Shown: positions 9,679 to 18,732 of the stretch, in pieces
Numbering within the stretch: position 1 is the stretch's first letter
Layout of the letters: each line of letters starts with the position of its first letter
Assembly (NCBI GenBank): GCA_049671305.1
Contig: JBATUR010000112.1
Location: 1 to 60,452, forward strand
Origin: CADCTM01 sp049671305
GTDB lineage: Bacteria; Cyanobacteriota; Cyanobacteriia; Cyanobacteriales; Coleofasciculaceae
DNA length: 60,452 nt
Direction: 5' to 3'
Position numbers and translations under genes: made by a program
The notes under the pieces: model-generated
What the model was told of the DNA's origin: nothing
The model's database searches: none
What the model saw: only the letters and a program-made list of their open reading frames with translations

Positions 9679-10282
9679 TTTTTCAGATACATCTATGGCT
9701 CAAAAAACTCAACGTCTACTAACGTTGGCTCAAATTTTATCTGCAAAATAAATATTAAGCTCTGGCTAAAAATTAATTAATATCCAGTTAACCCTTCAAT
9801 TAAGCTTTAAAAGTAGATTATATAGCAGGTTAACCTTTTCAGTAAGATTTTAAAAATAGATTATACAGTTATTTTACTGCTAGTAAAGAGTGATTAAGAG
9901 CTCAGAAAGATTTTTGTCCCCACTTTGTTGGTAAAAGTTGAGCTTCCTGAGAGAAAAAATAATGTTTAGGGGAGAGGTTGAGAGTAAGCGATTTGCCTCA
10001 CTCAAAGTAATTTATACTCTTGGCTAGATTCCTCTGCTGCGGTGCTGTTTTAAAATAAATAAAGTTTTTTTGACTTATTAGTTCGTGAGTATTATACCTT
10101 TTGCCGAAATTTGTCAAAGTATCGACCATTACATCAGCTCAAAAATTTTGCTATTTTTTGAATGCGATCAAGCAATGAGTAAGATATAGCCAAGAGGCAG
10201 GGCGAAACTTGTTGCCCTAGAATGGGGTCGCTTGAGCAAAATAAATAATAACTCCACTCACACCACTGTAAAATCACTGATT
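9679..10282. other. Intergenic region with a degenerate 42-bp tandem duplication
   Basis: About 600 bp lie between the divergent hybrid kinase and hydrolase genes. The stretch contains two degenerate tandem copies of a 42-bp unit (9787-9870), each beginning GTTAACC and ending near TAGATTATA. No gene is apparent. The rest is AT-rich and probably promoter DNA for both neighbours. Confidence 0.45.
9787..9870. repeat. Two degenerate tandem copies of a 42-bp unit
   Basis: Copy one starts at 9787 and copy two at 9829. Both begin GTTAACC, run through a TAAG(C/A)TTTAAAA-like core and end in TAGATTATA(T/C)AG. They are upstream of the hybrid kinase gene, about 110-190 bp from its start, and could be a duplicated promoter or regulator site. 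Confidence 0.4.
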
Positions 10283-12172
10283 ATGAAGTTTCAGCTCAAC
10301 AGCCTTGGTGGCAGGGCATCTAGGCACTCTCAACGCAGAAAAACCCGTTGGGGATCGCAGCTACAAGCGATCGCCCAGACCAGCTTATTGTCAATGATAA
10401 TCACGCTGCTTAGTGGAGTTGCCGCCCCCACTTTTGCCGCCGAACGTCTCACCTTGCGCCTTGGTCCATTTGAGCGTTCTGTAGCTATTGATGATCTAGA
10501 AAGCTTTGTCAAAACCGGCGAGTTGCCGCCATCCCTCAAACCTTACCGCACCTTGCTAACATCACAAGTGCGGCAAGTGTTGCAAAAACAACTGGAAATT
10601 GACCCCAACATGACCGAGAAATTTATCAATGATTTATTACGTTCAGCGGACGGGGGACGCTTATTAGGACGACTAGTGCAAGCCTTGCCCAATAGCAGCG
10701 TTGAGCAATTACAAGCCGCCTTGTTTTTGGCAACAAGACAGGCAAATGGTCTTTCGGTGTTGAGTTTTTTACGCGCCTATCCTGAAGAGAACGTGACCAT
10801 AGACGCCAGTTCAGCCATTGGCATTGCCCTTCAGGTTAACACCTCAAACTTACAAAGTTTAGCAGTCGGTCCAATGCTAGAAAAAGAACTAGCCACTAAT
10901 GATGTTGGTACATTCCGCCCCAGCTTTGAAGCAGACCGCCCAGGACCTGAATATGTACAAGAACAAACAATAGTATTACAAGATCAAAAACGCGAGCGCA
11001 CCATTCCTGTAGACCTCTACTGGTCAAACCAAACCGCAGGACCTTTGATCGTACTATCTCACGGCTTTGGTTCTGACCGCCGCTTTTTGAGCTACCTCGC
11101 CCGTCATCTAGCATCCTACGGCTTCACCGTCGCCGCACTCGAACATCCAGGCAGCAATTTTAGTTGGCTAAACGGCGTCTCTATCAGCGGCAACATCGGC
11201 GACTTATTACCAGGTTCGGAATTTATCGACCGTCCCAAAGATGTCAGCTTTATGCTAGACCAACTAGCCATTCTCAATCAGCAAGACGGCGCATTAGCCG
11301 GTAAACTGAACACCGAACAAGTCAGCGTCATTGGTCACTCTTTAGGAGGCTACACCGCCTTAGCCCTCGCTGGCGGCGAACTCAACCTCAAAGAACTACG
11401 ACAATATTGTAAAGAACGCAGCCCCATTGGACGCTCTCCCGCCGACTGGTTTCAGTGTGCTGCCTCCGACTTGCCAGGAGACAAAATACAAATGCGAGAC
11501 TCACGAGTTGTTCAGGTAATGGCTCTCAATCCCGTCACTGGGCGCTTATTTGGCAAAAATGGCTTATCCCAAGTCGCCGTTCCTACTTTGCTGCTCACAG
11601 GCACAGAGGACGGCATCACACCAACTCTTGACCATCAACTACGAGCCTTTTCTCAACTAACCGTTCCCAAGTATCTGCTTGCTGCCGTTGGAGGGACTCA
11701 TCTGAGCGTCACTGACCGCTCAAATCTGAATGCTGCCTTAGCCCGTAGTACCCTGGTCAAAGAGCATATTGGCGTCGAAGCTGACCCTTTGCGGCAGCTA
11801 GTTCGAGGTGTTAGTTTAGCTTTTGTTAAACAGCTAACTCCAGAAGCCAAAATTTATCAGCCATTTTTGACACCAGCTTATGCTCAGTCTCTTTCTACTT
11901 CTGCAATGAGGTTGCGCTTCAGTAAAGAGTTACCAAAAACTATGTCAACTTGGTTTCAAGTTCTTGCCATTGGTAATCAACAAATTGCGCTCCGCCTGCC
12001 AGAACTAAACGAGGTATCTGTTAGTGCTATCAGATCTTTGACTGCGATTAAATCGTTCTTTTTTCCTTCAGCTAAAGTCTTGACAAAAGCTGACTGTTGT
12101 GGTGAAACTCTGAATGAAGTTTTTACTGATTTAATTAATGATTACGAGCAAGATTCAACAGGTCTTAGTTAA
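10283..12172 (+). CDS. Exported DUF1400 alpha/beta hydrolase
   Basis: This 629-aa protein pairs an N-terminal DUF1400 domain with an alpha/beta hydrolase of the PAF-acetylhydrolase/dienelactone type, a common cyanobacterial arrangement. It has a twin-basic N-terminus (RRKTR) and a hydrophobic signal segment ending at APTFAAE. DUF1400 spans roughly 55-185 (LTLRLGPFERSVAIDDLESF). The hydrolase part shows the oxyanion strand LIVLSHGFGSD, the nucleophile elbow GHSLGGY, an acid region LLTGTEDGITP and the catalytic His in GGTHLSVTD. The natural ester substrate is unknown. I prefer the ATG at 10283 because it directly precedes the signal peptide; an in-frame TTG at 10232 would add 17 polar residues. 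Confidence 0.85.
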   Translation: MKFQLNSLGGRASRHSQRRKTRWGSQLQAIAQTSLLSMIITLLSGVAAPTFAAERLTLRLGPFERSVAIDDLESFVKTGELPPSLKPYRTLLTSQVRQVLQKQLEIDPNMTEKFINDLLRSADGGRLLGRLVQALPNSSVEQLQAALFLATRQANGLSVLSFLRAYPEENVTIDASSAIGIALQVNTSNLQSLAVGPMLEKELATNDVGTFRPSFEADRPGPEYVQEQTIVLQDQKRERTIPVDLYWSNQTAGPLIVLSHGFGSDRRFLSYLARHLASYGFTVAALEHPGSNFSWLNGVSISGNIGDLLPGSEFIDRPKDVSFMLDQLAILNQQDGALAGKLNTEQVSVIGHSLGGYTALALAGGELNLKELRQYCKERSPIGRSPADWFQCAASDLPGDKIQMRDSRVVQVMALNPVTGRLFGKNGLSQVAVPTLLLTGTEDGITPTLDHQLRAFSQLTVPKYLLAAVGGTHLSVTDRSNLNAALARSTLVKEHIGVEADPLRQLVRGVSLAFVKQLTPEAKIYQPFLTPAYAQSLSTSAMRLRFSKELPKTMSTWFQVLAIGNQQIALRLPELNEVSVSAIRSLTAIKSFFFPSAKVLTKADCCGETLNEVFTDLINDYEQDSTGLS

Positions 12173-12359
12173 TAAATAGTGCAAAATTAGCGTCGGCAAA
12201 AATCGCTGATATTTTCTTTAATGGTGATGTCGTAACCTTGAAAGAAATCTTGTCAGAAAAGACTAATTGGCATGGCATGAGGCGCAACAGCTACTTGTTG
12301 ATTTCTTTTGAGGTGTCCATCAGTTTCGATTGATTTGACAAAAGCCGAGGGAAAATGAG

Positions 12360-14027
12360 TTATCTTAAAATTTGTCGAAGTTTGGCACTAATTAGATCGA
12401 CGAAAAAAGTCAGGGCAATAAAAACTAGTAAAGTCGTCAAAAGTCCTTTATAGTCAAAACTACTAAGTTGTTCTGTCATTAAACGCCCTAATCCACCAGC
12501 ACCGACTAAACCAACAATGACACTGGCACGGATGCAAACTTCCCAACGGTAGAGGATGTAGGCAAGGTGTCGGGGTAAGGTGCGGGGGATGACGCTATAA
12601 AGCAAGGTTTGGGGGTTAGTTGCGCCTAAAGCTTTGAGAGATGAGTCAGGGCGCGGGTCTAGGTTTTCCGTGACTTCTGCCATCAGACGCCCTAGGATGC
12701 CTAAGTTATGTAAGCATAAGGCGATCGCTCCTGGTAAAATTCCTGGAAATAGGATAAACAGAAAGATTAATGCCCAAATTGGTTCAGGTACGGCACGCAA
12801 AAATAAGAGTAGGAAGCGGGTAAGTATTAGTATAAGCCTTGCCCAGTGGCGATTGAGCCTTTCCCCAGGTAATAGAATATGGGCAGCAGGAAATGAGAGT
12901 AAGATGCCTCCCAAACCTGCAAAAGCGATCGCTAAAATAGACATAGCCAAGGTTTGAGTTGAAAGGCTAAATATCTGATTTAACTGACTAAAATCTGGTG
13001 GCAAAGCATCATCAATTATACCGACTAAAAGTTTGCCAGTACGTGGCGACCAAAGTTTAGTAAAATCGGCTTGCACATACCAAAAGGAAAATATTAATAA
13101 AACAACTGAAACGAATAAAGAGGCTTTGATAATTGGGTCATTTTGAGTATTATTAAGTTTCGGTTTTTTGAGGTTGAGGACATTTAAATCTAAGCGACTT
13201 GGTGCGCCTAAACGCTGGCGTAATAAAGCACTCCAAAAATCAGTAAAACCACTTAATAAAACCAAGGCAATCAAAAATGTCCACATTTCTTCATAGCGTA
13301 AAGATTGTAGACTAAGTAACATTTGATAACCTAGTCCACCAGCGCCGATAATACCGAGTACAGCAGCGGCACGAATTGAACATTCAAAACGATAGAAACT
13401 ATAAGAAAGTAGGTTTAAAAAAGCTTGAGGAATTATGGTATAAGTGAAGGCAGTTAGAGGTGAGACGCCGCTGTTGAGGAGTGATTTTAAGGGTTGGCGT
13501 GGTGTTTCGTCGAATATTTCCGAGAAGACTTTGGCGGTAATAGTACCGAAGGGAATAGCGATCGCGAGTACGGCAACAAGTGGATCTAATCCCAAGATAT
13601 TAACAAAAAATAAGCCCCAAATTAGCTCATGTATTGCCCTAGGAATTGCTAAAACTGCCCGTACTACTAACCACGGTGTGAAGGTGTGATTTGCCTTGGT
13701 TGGCGAAACTGTTGTCCACCAAACTTCTGAGGAAAGGATACCACCAACTAAACCAATTATGACGCTAAAAAATGTCCCACATACGGCATAAGCCAGTGTT
13801 TTAAATGTTGCTTCTAATGTTATTTTAAGTATTTCTGGGCTGAAGTCGGGATGAATAGCAGCAACGATAAAACGTTCTACTAAATTCCATCCACCTGGGT
13901 TAATTAAATTGCCGTTAAATATTCCTGCTGTCTGCAAAGACCAAACCAAAGCGGCAAGAAAAATCAAGCCCGACCAAGTTTTAGAATTGAGTAGTGATGG
14001 AGGTTTGGGAATGTTAGTTTTCAACAA
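12360..14027 (-). CDS. phnE: Phosphonate/phosphite ABC transporter permease, two fused PhnE domains
   Basis: This 555-aa inner-membrane protein contains two tandem binding-protein-dependent permease domains, so one polypeptide supplies both membrane halves of the transporter. Each half ends in the same EAA-loop and helix pattern: RAAAVLGIIGAGGLGYQMLL in the first and VIVGLVGAGGLGRLMTE in the second. Canonical E. coli PhnE has a single domain of about 260-280 aa, so this is a duplicated and fused form. The frame opens just after a stop and offers only TTG codons (14027 or 14024) before the first membrane segment, so initiation is unusual and probably weak. It is third in the run phnD-phnC-phnE on the minus strand, 206 bp after phnC. 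Confidence 0.88.
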   Translation of the reverse strand: MLKTNIPKPPSLLNSKTWSGLIFLAALVWSLQTAGIFNGNLINPGGWNLVERFIVAAIHPDFSPEILKITLEATFKTLAYAVCGTFFSVIIGLVGGILSSEVWWTTVSPTKANHTFTPWLVVRAVLAIPRAIHELIWGLFFVNILGLDPLVAVLAIAIPFGTITAKVFSEIFDETPRQPLKSLLNSGVSPLTAFTYTIIPQAFLNLLSYSFYRFECSIRAAAVLGIIGAGGLGYQMLLSLQSLRYEEMWTFLIALVLLSGFTDFWSALLRQRLGAPSRLDLNVLNLKKPKLNNTQNDPIIKASLFVSVVLLIFSFWYVQADFTKLWSPRTGKLLVGIIDDALPPDFSQLNQIFSLSTQTLAMSILAIAFAGLGGILLSFPAAHILLPGERLNRHWARLILILTRFLLLFLRAVPEPIWALIFLFILFPGILPGAIALCLHNLGILGRLMAEVTENLDPRPDSSLKALGATNPQTLLYSVIPRTLPRHLAYILYRWEVCIRASVIVGLVGAGGLGRLMTEQLSSFDYKGLLTTLLVFIALTFFVDLISAKLRQILR

Positions 14028-14233
14028 AGTTTATGTAATCACTTCCCGGATTTTACCATCTGAAGTTGACTGGAAAATAGCTATCGCATCTTGTCCTTGT
14101 GGCACATTAGCGAGGTAACAAATAGCAGATAAAAAGGAGATTTGCTGAGGATAAAGCTTGTAAAGTATAGTACTAATTTTCACAGAAATTTTAGCGTATA
14201 TCTTAAGATGAATCGAATAGGTTGGCTAAGATT

Positions 14234-14986
14234 TTAATCTTCTATTTTGTACAATTCTTCTATCATTTTGTCTGATAAATCAACAGTTGGTAGATCAAAG
14301 AAAATTCGTCCTTGCTTTAAACCAATAATGCGTTGAAAATGACTACGGGCAAATTCGATTGTATGAACACTTGTAACTAAAGTTTTACCAGTTTCTTGAC
14401 TTAATTGCCGCAATATATCCATAATTTCGCGACTGCGTTCTGGATCGAGGCTAGAAATTGGTTCATCGGCAAGGATAGCTGTGGGGTTTTGGACTAAGAC
14501 ACGAGCGATCGCAACTCGTTGCTGTTGACCTCCAGAAAGGCGATCAGTACGTTCATACAACTTTTCAGCGATTCCCACCTGTGCTAAGGCTTGCGCCGCC
14601 GTAGCGACCTCTAAGGGGCGAATCAGGGAAAGTGCCGCTTTGGGGAATGACCAACGACCCAAATGCCCGGCATTCACATTATGAATCACCCGCAAGTTAT
14701 CAACTAGATGAAATTGCTGATAAATTGTACCAATTTGACGCTGAACCTGCCGTAATAACTTGGGACGAAGCCCAGAAAGATTACGACCATTAGCCCAAAC
14801 CTCACCTTGTGTTGGCTGTAATGTACCATTAAGCAAGCTAATTAATGTACTTTTTCCCGCGCCACTAGAACCAACTAAGGCAACGCGATCGCCTGCTTGT
14901 ATTTGCAAGTTAATATCAGTTAAAGCTGGAAAATTTCCCAAAAGTTTTGTGACATTTTTTAGCTCAAATATTGGTACTGAAGTCAT
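14234..14986 (-). CDS. phnC: Phosphonate/phosphite ABC transporter ATP-binding protein
   Basis: This 250-aa protein is the ATPase that powers import through the adjacent PhnE-type permease. It has Walker A GSSGAGKST, Q loop IYQQFHLVD, ABC signature LSGGQQQRVAIARVL, Walker B AILADEPISSLDP and the H loop TSVHTIEFA. The length and the FHLVDNLRVIHNV stretch after the Q loop fit the PhnC subfamily. It lies between the substrate-binding lipoprotein (115 bp upstream) and the permease. Whether phosphonate, phosphite or phosphate is carried cannot be decided from the ATPase. Confidence 0.9.
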   Translation of the reverse strand: MTSVPIFELKNVTKLLGNFPALTDINLQIQAGDRVALVGSSGAGKSTLISLLNGTLQPTQGEVWANGRNLSGLRPKLLRQVQRQIGTIYQQFHLVDNLRVIHNVNAGHLGRWSFPKAALSLIRPLEVATAAQALAQVGIAEKLYERTDRLSGGQQQRVAIARVLVQNPTAILADEPISSLDPERSREIMDILRQLSQETGKTLVTSVHTIEFARSHFQRIIGLKQGRIFFDLPTVDLSDKMIEELYKIED

Positions 14987-15101
14987 TTGCAGGATTTATT
15001 GGCTAGCACAATAGAATATGTTGTGCCCCCTTCCTAATTTGGAAGATAAAAATTACTATTGATTCTTTCTCTGTCAAAATTGATGGTCGGGGGGCAATTA
15101 T

Positions 15102-16013
15102 TTATTTTATCTTGCCAATCTTCCTTCCTACTTCTTCAACTTTTGCGTAGTTAGAATTTTTGGTAGCAATGAATTTATTCGCTTGAAAAAGATCAAGAAT
15201 TTCTTTTTGTTCAGGTATCTTCGGATCAAGCTTGAGAAAGGCATTTTGGACTTTTTTGATAAAATCCTCACCATAACGTTGTTTGACTTCAGGATTAATT
15301 ACCCAATGGTAATCGTAGTAAGCAGGAGAACGCCAAATCACACTAACTTTATTAGTATCTACTTCTTTTGATGCCACTCGTTTTTGCCAGACTTTCTCAT
15401 TGACAGCGCCAGTTTCATAAGTGTTTGCTTCTACTAATTTGATTGTCTTATCATGATCACCAGAAAAGCCAACTTTTCCTTGAAAATTTTCCAGGTTTAC
15501 TCCTGCTTGTTGCAGAAAATATTGAGGCATCAAACGCCCAGATGTTGAGGACTCACTACCAAAAGTAAAAGTACGATCTTTAAGCTGTTGTAAATCTGTA
15601 AGATCTTGAAAAGGTGCAAGTCTACTGTATTTGTTGGCGATAAAAACGCTGTGGAATTTTTCATCGATATCTCGTTGGGCGATCGCTTCGGCACCAGGGA
15701 CTTGTAGCCGCGCCTGAACTCCTGTTAAGCCTCCAAACCACACCAACTGCAAATCTCCCACCTTAAAAGCGGTCACAGCGGCAGCATAGTCGGTAACAGG
15801 TTTGTAAGTTACAGGAACCCCTAATTCTTTTTGCAAATACGCAGCTAGTTTCTCATACTGACGCTGTAGCTTTTGGGGTTCTTGGTCGGGAATTGCACCA
15901 ATTGATAGAGGTACTATTGAGTCAAGAGAGTTTGCTGTTCGTGTTGGTTGAGTCGAGCAAGCTGCTAAGGGCAGCAAGATTGCTAACAAACTAGAATATA
16001 AAACTTTTTTCAT
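15102..16013 (-). CDS. phnD: Phosphonate/phosphite-binding lipoprotein
   Basis: This 303-aa periplasmic binding protein is a lipoprotein: the signal sequence ends in the lipobox PLAACS, giving a lipidated Cys at residue 19. The mature part has PhnD-family features, including IGAIPDQEPQKLQRQYEKLA, YKPVTDYAAAVTAFKVGD, VWFGGLTGVQAR and TFGSESSTSGRLMPQYFLQ. These form the phosph(on)ate-binding cleft in the PhnD/PtxB family. It is the first gene of the phnDCE run and would deliver substrate to PhnE. No C-P lyase (phnGHIJKLM) or phosphite dehydrogenase (ptxD) gene is in the window. Confidence 0.9.
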   Translation of the reverse strand: MKKVLYSSLLAILLPLAACSTQPTRTANSLDSIVPLSIGAIPDQEPQKLQRQYEKLAAYLQKELGVPVTYKPVTDYAAAVTAFKVGDLQLVWFGGLTGVQARLQVPGAEAIAQRDIDEKFHSVFIANKYSRLAPFQDLTDLQQLKDRTFTFGSESSTSGRLMPQYFLQQAGVNLENFQGKVGFSGDHDKTIKLVEANTYETGAVNEKVWQKRVASKEVDTNKVSVIWRSPAYYDYHWVINPEVKQRYGEDFIKKVQNAFLKLDPKIPEQKEILDLFQANKFIATKNSNYAKVEEVGRKIGKIK

Positions 16014-16092
16014 GAGAGCACCTTGACTACATTTTTATTATTTTTATCCTATTTTTTCCTAATATGGATAAAAATATTTTTTTTAAGCAAAA

Positions 16093-16113
16093 AGCAACCC
16101 CTCTGGAGTTGCT
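16093..16113 (-). terminator. Rho-independent terminator after the Spy-like gene
   Basis: A hairpin with AGCAAC/GTTGCT arms and an inner CC/GG pair is followed on the minus strand by TTTTTGC. It lies 25 bp beyond the stop of the Spy-like gene at 16138. Confidence 0.7.
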
Positions 16114-16137
16114 CTAAAATATCATTTATTGTAACTA

Positions 16138-16635
16138 TTACCGCGCTTGAGACTTACGAGCACGCATCATTTGTTGCACTTGGGCACGCTGTGAGTCAGT
16201 GAGAATGCTGTTCATGCGGGTTCTTGAATTTTGCATAATTTCGCGGATTTTTGCTTGCTGATCTTGGGAAAGATTCAGCGAGGCAAAGAGATTTTGTCGT
16301 CTATTTCCATTGCCTTGTGTAGAAGCATTCTGGCTGCCTGCATTATCCTGCATTCTACCACGAAGGTTTTGCATTGCTGTTTTGTACTCCGCCAATTGGT
16401 CTGAGGAGAGAACTGCTTCAATTTTTTGGCGGGTTTCTTGATGCAGTTGCTGCATTTGATCTTTTTGTTCTGGAGTCAGGTTTAACTTATTTTGTCCACC
16501 TATTCTTTGCTGATTTTCTGGTTGTGTTGTTGCCTGCGCTAACTGCTGTCCTGGTGCTGCTATTGCTTTGATGGCAAAGGGAGTTGCTGCTAGTAAAACG
16601 ACTGCCGTCATTACTGGCATTAGTTTGAGTTTCAT
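16138..16635 (-). CDS. Exported Spy/CpxP-like LTXXQ protein (copy 1)
   Basis: This 165-aa exported protein has LTXXQ-type helical repeats of the Spy/CpxP family. These are periplasmic chaperone-like or envelope-stress proteins in proteobacteria. The start I use, ATG 16635, begins MKLKLMPVMTAVVLLAATPF, a good signal peptide with a likely cleavage after IAA. The mature part carries LNLTPEQKDQMQQLHQETRQ, LSSDQLAEYKTAMQNLRGR, LNLSQDQQAKIREIMQNS and LTDSQRAQVQQMM. It shares its MKLKLMP start and repeat pattern with the next gene upstream, so the two are tandem paralogues. A role in envelope protein or metal stress is inferred from the family. Confidence 0.8.
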   Translation of the reverse strand: MKLKLMPVMTAVVLLAATPFAIKAIAAPGQQLAQATTQPENQQRIGGQNKLNLTPEQKDQMQQLHQETRQKIEAVLSSDQLAEYKTAMQNLRGRMQDNAGSQNASTQGNGNRRQNLFASLNLSQDQQAKIREIMQNSRTRMNSILTDSQRAQVQQMMRARKSQAR

Positions 16636-16755
16636 CTGGTGTATGTGTGAGTTTTGCAGGTTCGATGTCAGTATTACTGTTATTAACACTTTTTGGCAAC
16701 TGAAGTCCAAATTTTAGTTATTTTTATGACTGGACTTCAGTTGCCTTATCTACTA

Positions 16756-17241
16756 CTAATTGGCGCGTTGCTGACGACGTGCTGAAGACATTTGTTCAAG
16801 TTGAGTTCGCTGTGCATCAGTTAGAACTGCTTTCATTTTGGCTTTAGTTGCGGTTTTAAGGGCTTCCATTTGAGCTTTTTGATCGGCAGTAATATTCATG
16901 GCTGCCTTAGCGGCGCGTCGGTCTTGACCGCTAGCAATTGCTGCTTGATATTTAGCTCGTTGCTCTTCAGTAATGATACCTTCCATTTGTGCTTTGGAGT
17001 CTTTACGAATTGCCGCCATTTGGTCTTTTTGTGCTTGAGACAGGTTTAGTGCAGCAAAGCGGTCTTTACGCCCTTGCCGTTGTCCCTGTGTGGGTGTTTG
17101 TGCTTGTGCGACTAGCTGCCCTTGGGAGTTGGTTTGATTTGTAGCGGCAAACCCTGTAGAAATCAAAGGAAAAGCGATCGCAGCGACGCTTCCGGTTAAT
17201 GTAGCAGCTCCAATCAACAAAGGCATTAGTTTGAGTTTCAT
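16756..17241 (-). CDS. Exported Spy/CpxP-like LTXXQ protein (copy 2)
   Basis: This 161-aa protein is a paralogue of its downstream neighbour. It begins at ATG 17241 (MKLKLMPLLIGAATLTGSVA), supported by AAGGA about 8 nt upstream, and has a signal peptide. Helical LTXXQ-like repeats follow: LNLSQAQKDQMAAIRKDSKA, ITEEQRAKYQAAIASGQDR, ITADQKAQMEALKTATKA and LTDAQRTQLEQM. The mature protein is very rich in Ala, Gln, Lys and Arg. It lies 217 bp from, and divergent to, a histidine kinase gene. I infer the kinase/regulator pair may control these genes, as Cpx controls cpxP, but no operator was identified. Confidence 0.8.
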   Translation of the reverse strand: MKLKLMPLLIGAATLTGSVAAIAFPLISTGFAATNQTNSQGQLVAQAQTPTQGQRQGRKDRFAALNLSQAQKDQMAAIRKDSKAQMEGIITEEQRAKYQAAIASGQDRRAAKAAMNITADQKAQMEALKTATKAKMKAVLTDAQRTQLEQMSSARRQQRAN

Positions 17242-17457
17242 GGTTGGTTTCCTTGAATTTCTGTGTTCGATGTCATCATCATAGAAACTAAAATCCAACA
17301 AGTACATGGGGAGAAAGTCACGGATTTAAGTATGACTATAGTCATGGCTCAAGTTATGACTTGTTACTCTGGCAGTAGCTACTCTTTAAAGATTAACCTA
17401 TAAAAGTTATTCAGGTTATTCTAATTTATTTTAAACAATCATCAATAACTATAAATT

Positions 17458-18651
17458 ATGAGCCGCTCCATTCAAATCCAAAATCATCCTTTTCGCTTTC
17501 TGCTTTATTTGGAGTGGATTTTACTAATTGTTGCGGCTTTCTCTGAAGCCACACCTTACCCATTCCGCCGCTTCCAACGTGAACCTTTGTTGATGATTCT
17601 GACAATTGCTAGTTTTGGGCTAATGGGCTTGCGACTGCCTACAGATAAACAGATTACTAAAATCCTCTACACAAGTTTAGAATTTTTCTTAATTTTGTTA
17701 ACTGTTTCTGTCGGTGGTATTAGACTATTTCCACTTCTCTATATTGTGCTAGTGATTCGTAGTTGTCTGATTTTTCCTTTGCCAGGGCGTTTGTTGATTA
17801 CAGGTTTATCTTATTCACTATTTTTATTTACGCTCTTAAATTGGGTGGCATCTTTCGAGAGAAGACCACAATTACAAGAACGTTTGCGCTATTTAGTTTG
17901 GGGCTATTCGTTTCTATTTGGCTTGAGTTTGGCGTTTGTTTTATTATTAATGAATGCTTTGTTAACTGAACGTCAAAGTCGAGAAAAACTCGCGGCGGCT
18001 CATGCACAATTGAGGCAATATGCTTTAAGGATTGAAAGCCAAGCCACGCTACAAGAACGTAATCGCATTGCTCGTGATATTCATGACTCATTGGGGCATT
18101 CTTTAACGGCTTTAAATGTCCAACTAGAAACTGCCGTAAAACTCTGGTCAACTGATCCCAAAAAGGCGGCAACTTTTATGGTACAAGCAAAACGTTTAGG
18201 CTCAACAGCTTTGCAAGATGTCCGTCATTCAGTTTCGGCAATGCGGGCTGATCCTTTGCAGGGCAAGTCTTTGGAGGAGGCGATCGCTTCTTTGGCACTT
18301 GAGTTTCAGCGCTCTACTAATATTTCTCCTATCTGCAATATTTACTTAGGACGCCCTTTACCTCCAGAGTTGAATAATGTTGTTTATCGTATTGTTCAAG
18401 AAGCTCTTACTAATATTACTAAATATGCTGAGGCAACTGAGGTGATTATTCGGTTGCAAGCCTTGCCAACTCAATTAATTTTATTAATTCAAGATGATGG
18501 TAAAGGTTTTGATCTTAAGCAAAATACTACGGGATTTGGTCTGCAAGGAATGCGAGAAAGAACTTTGGCACAAGCTGGTCAGTTTGAGCTGAATAGTATG
18601 CCAAAATCAGGATGTATAATTAGTGCTAAGTTTCCCTTGCCCAAGTTTTGA
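17458..18651 (+). CDS. NarL-type membrane sensor histidine kinase
   Basis: This 397-aa kinase has an N-terminal membrane domain of about five to six hydrophobic segments (residues 15-165) with almost no periplasmic loop. A HisKA_3 dimerisation domain follows, with phospho-acceptor His in RNRIARDIHDSLGHSLTAL, then a HATPase domain (VYRIVQEALTNITKYA, DDGKGFD, GFGLQGMRERT). This is the LiaS/DesK-like class, which usually senses membrane or envelope state. The response-regulator gene begins 81 bp downstream on the same strand, so the two form a cognate pair. The divergent neighbours encode Spy-like exported proteins. Confidence 0.92.
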   Translation: MSRSIQIQNHPFRFLLYLEWILLIVAAFSEATPYPFRRFQREPLLMILTIASFGLMGLRLPTDKQITKILYTSLEFFLILLTVSVGGIRLFPLLYIVLVIRSCLIFPLPGRLLITGLSYSLFLFTLLNWVASFERRPQLQERLRYLVWGYSFLFGLSLAFVLLLMNALLTERQSREKLAAAHAQLRQYALRIESQATLQERNRIARDIHDSLGHSLTALNVQLETAVKLWSTDPKKAATFMVQAKRLGSTALQDVRHSVSAMRADPLQGKSLEEAIASLALEFQRSTNISPICNIYLGRPLPPELNNVVYRIVQEALTNITKYAEATEVIIRLQALPTQLILLIQDDGKGFDLKQNTTGFGLQGMRERTLAQAGQFELNSMPKSGCIISAKFPLPKF

Positions 18652-18732
18652 TTACTCGCTAATTATCAGTTGGCTTGCCAAAATAACGACCGCAACAATT
18701 AAGTTTTTACTCAACATCACTAATAATTAATT

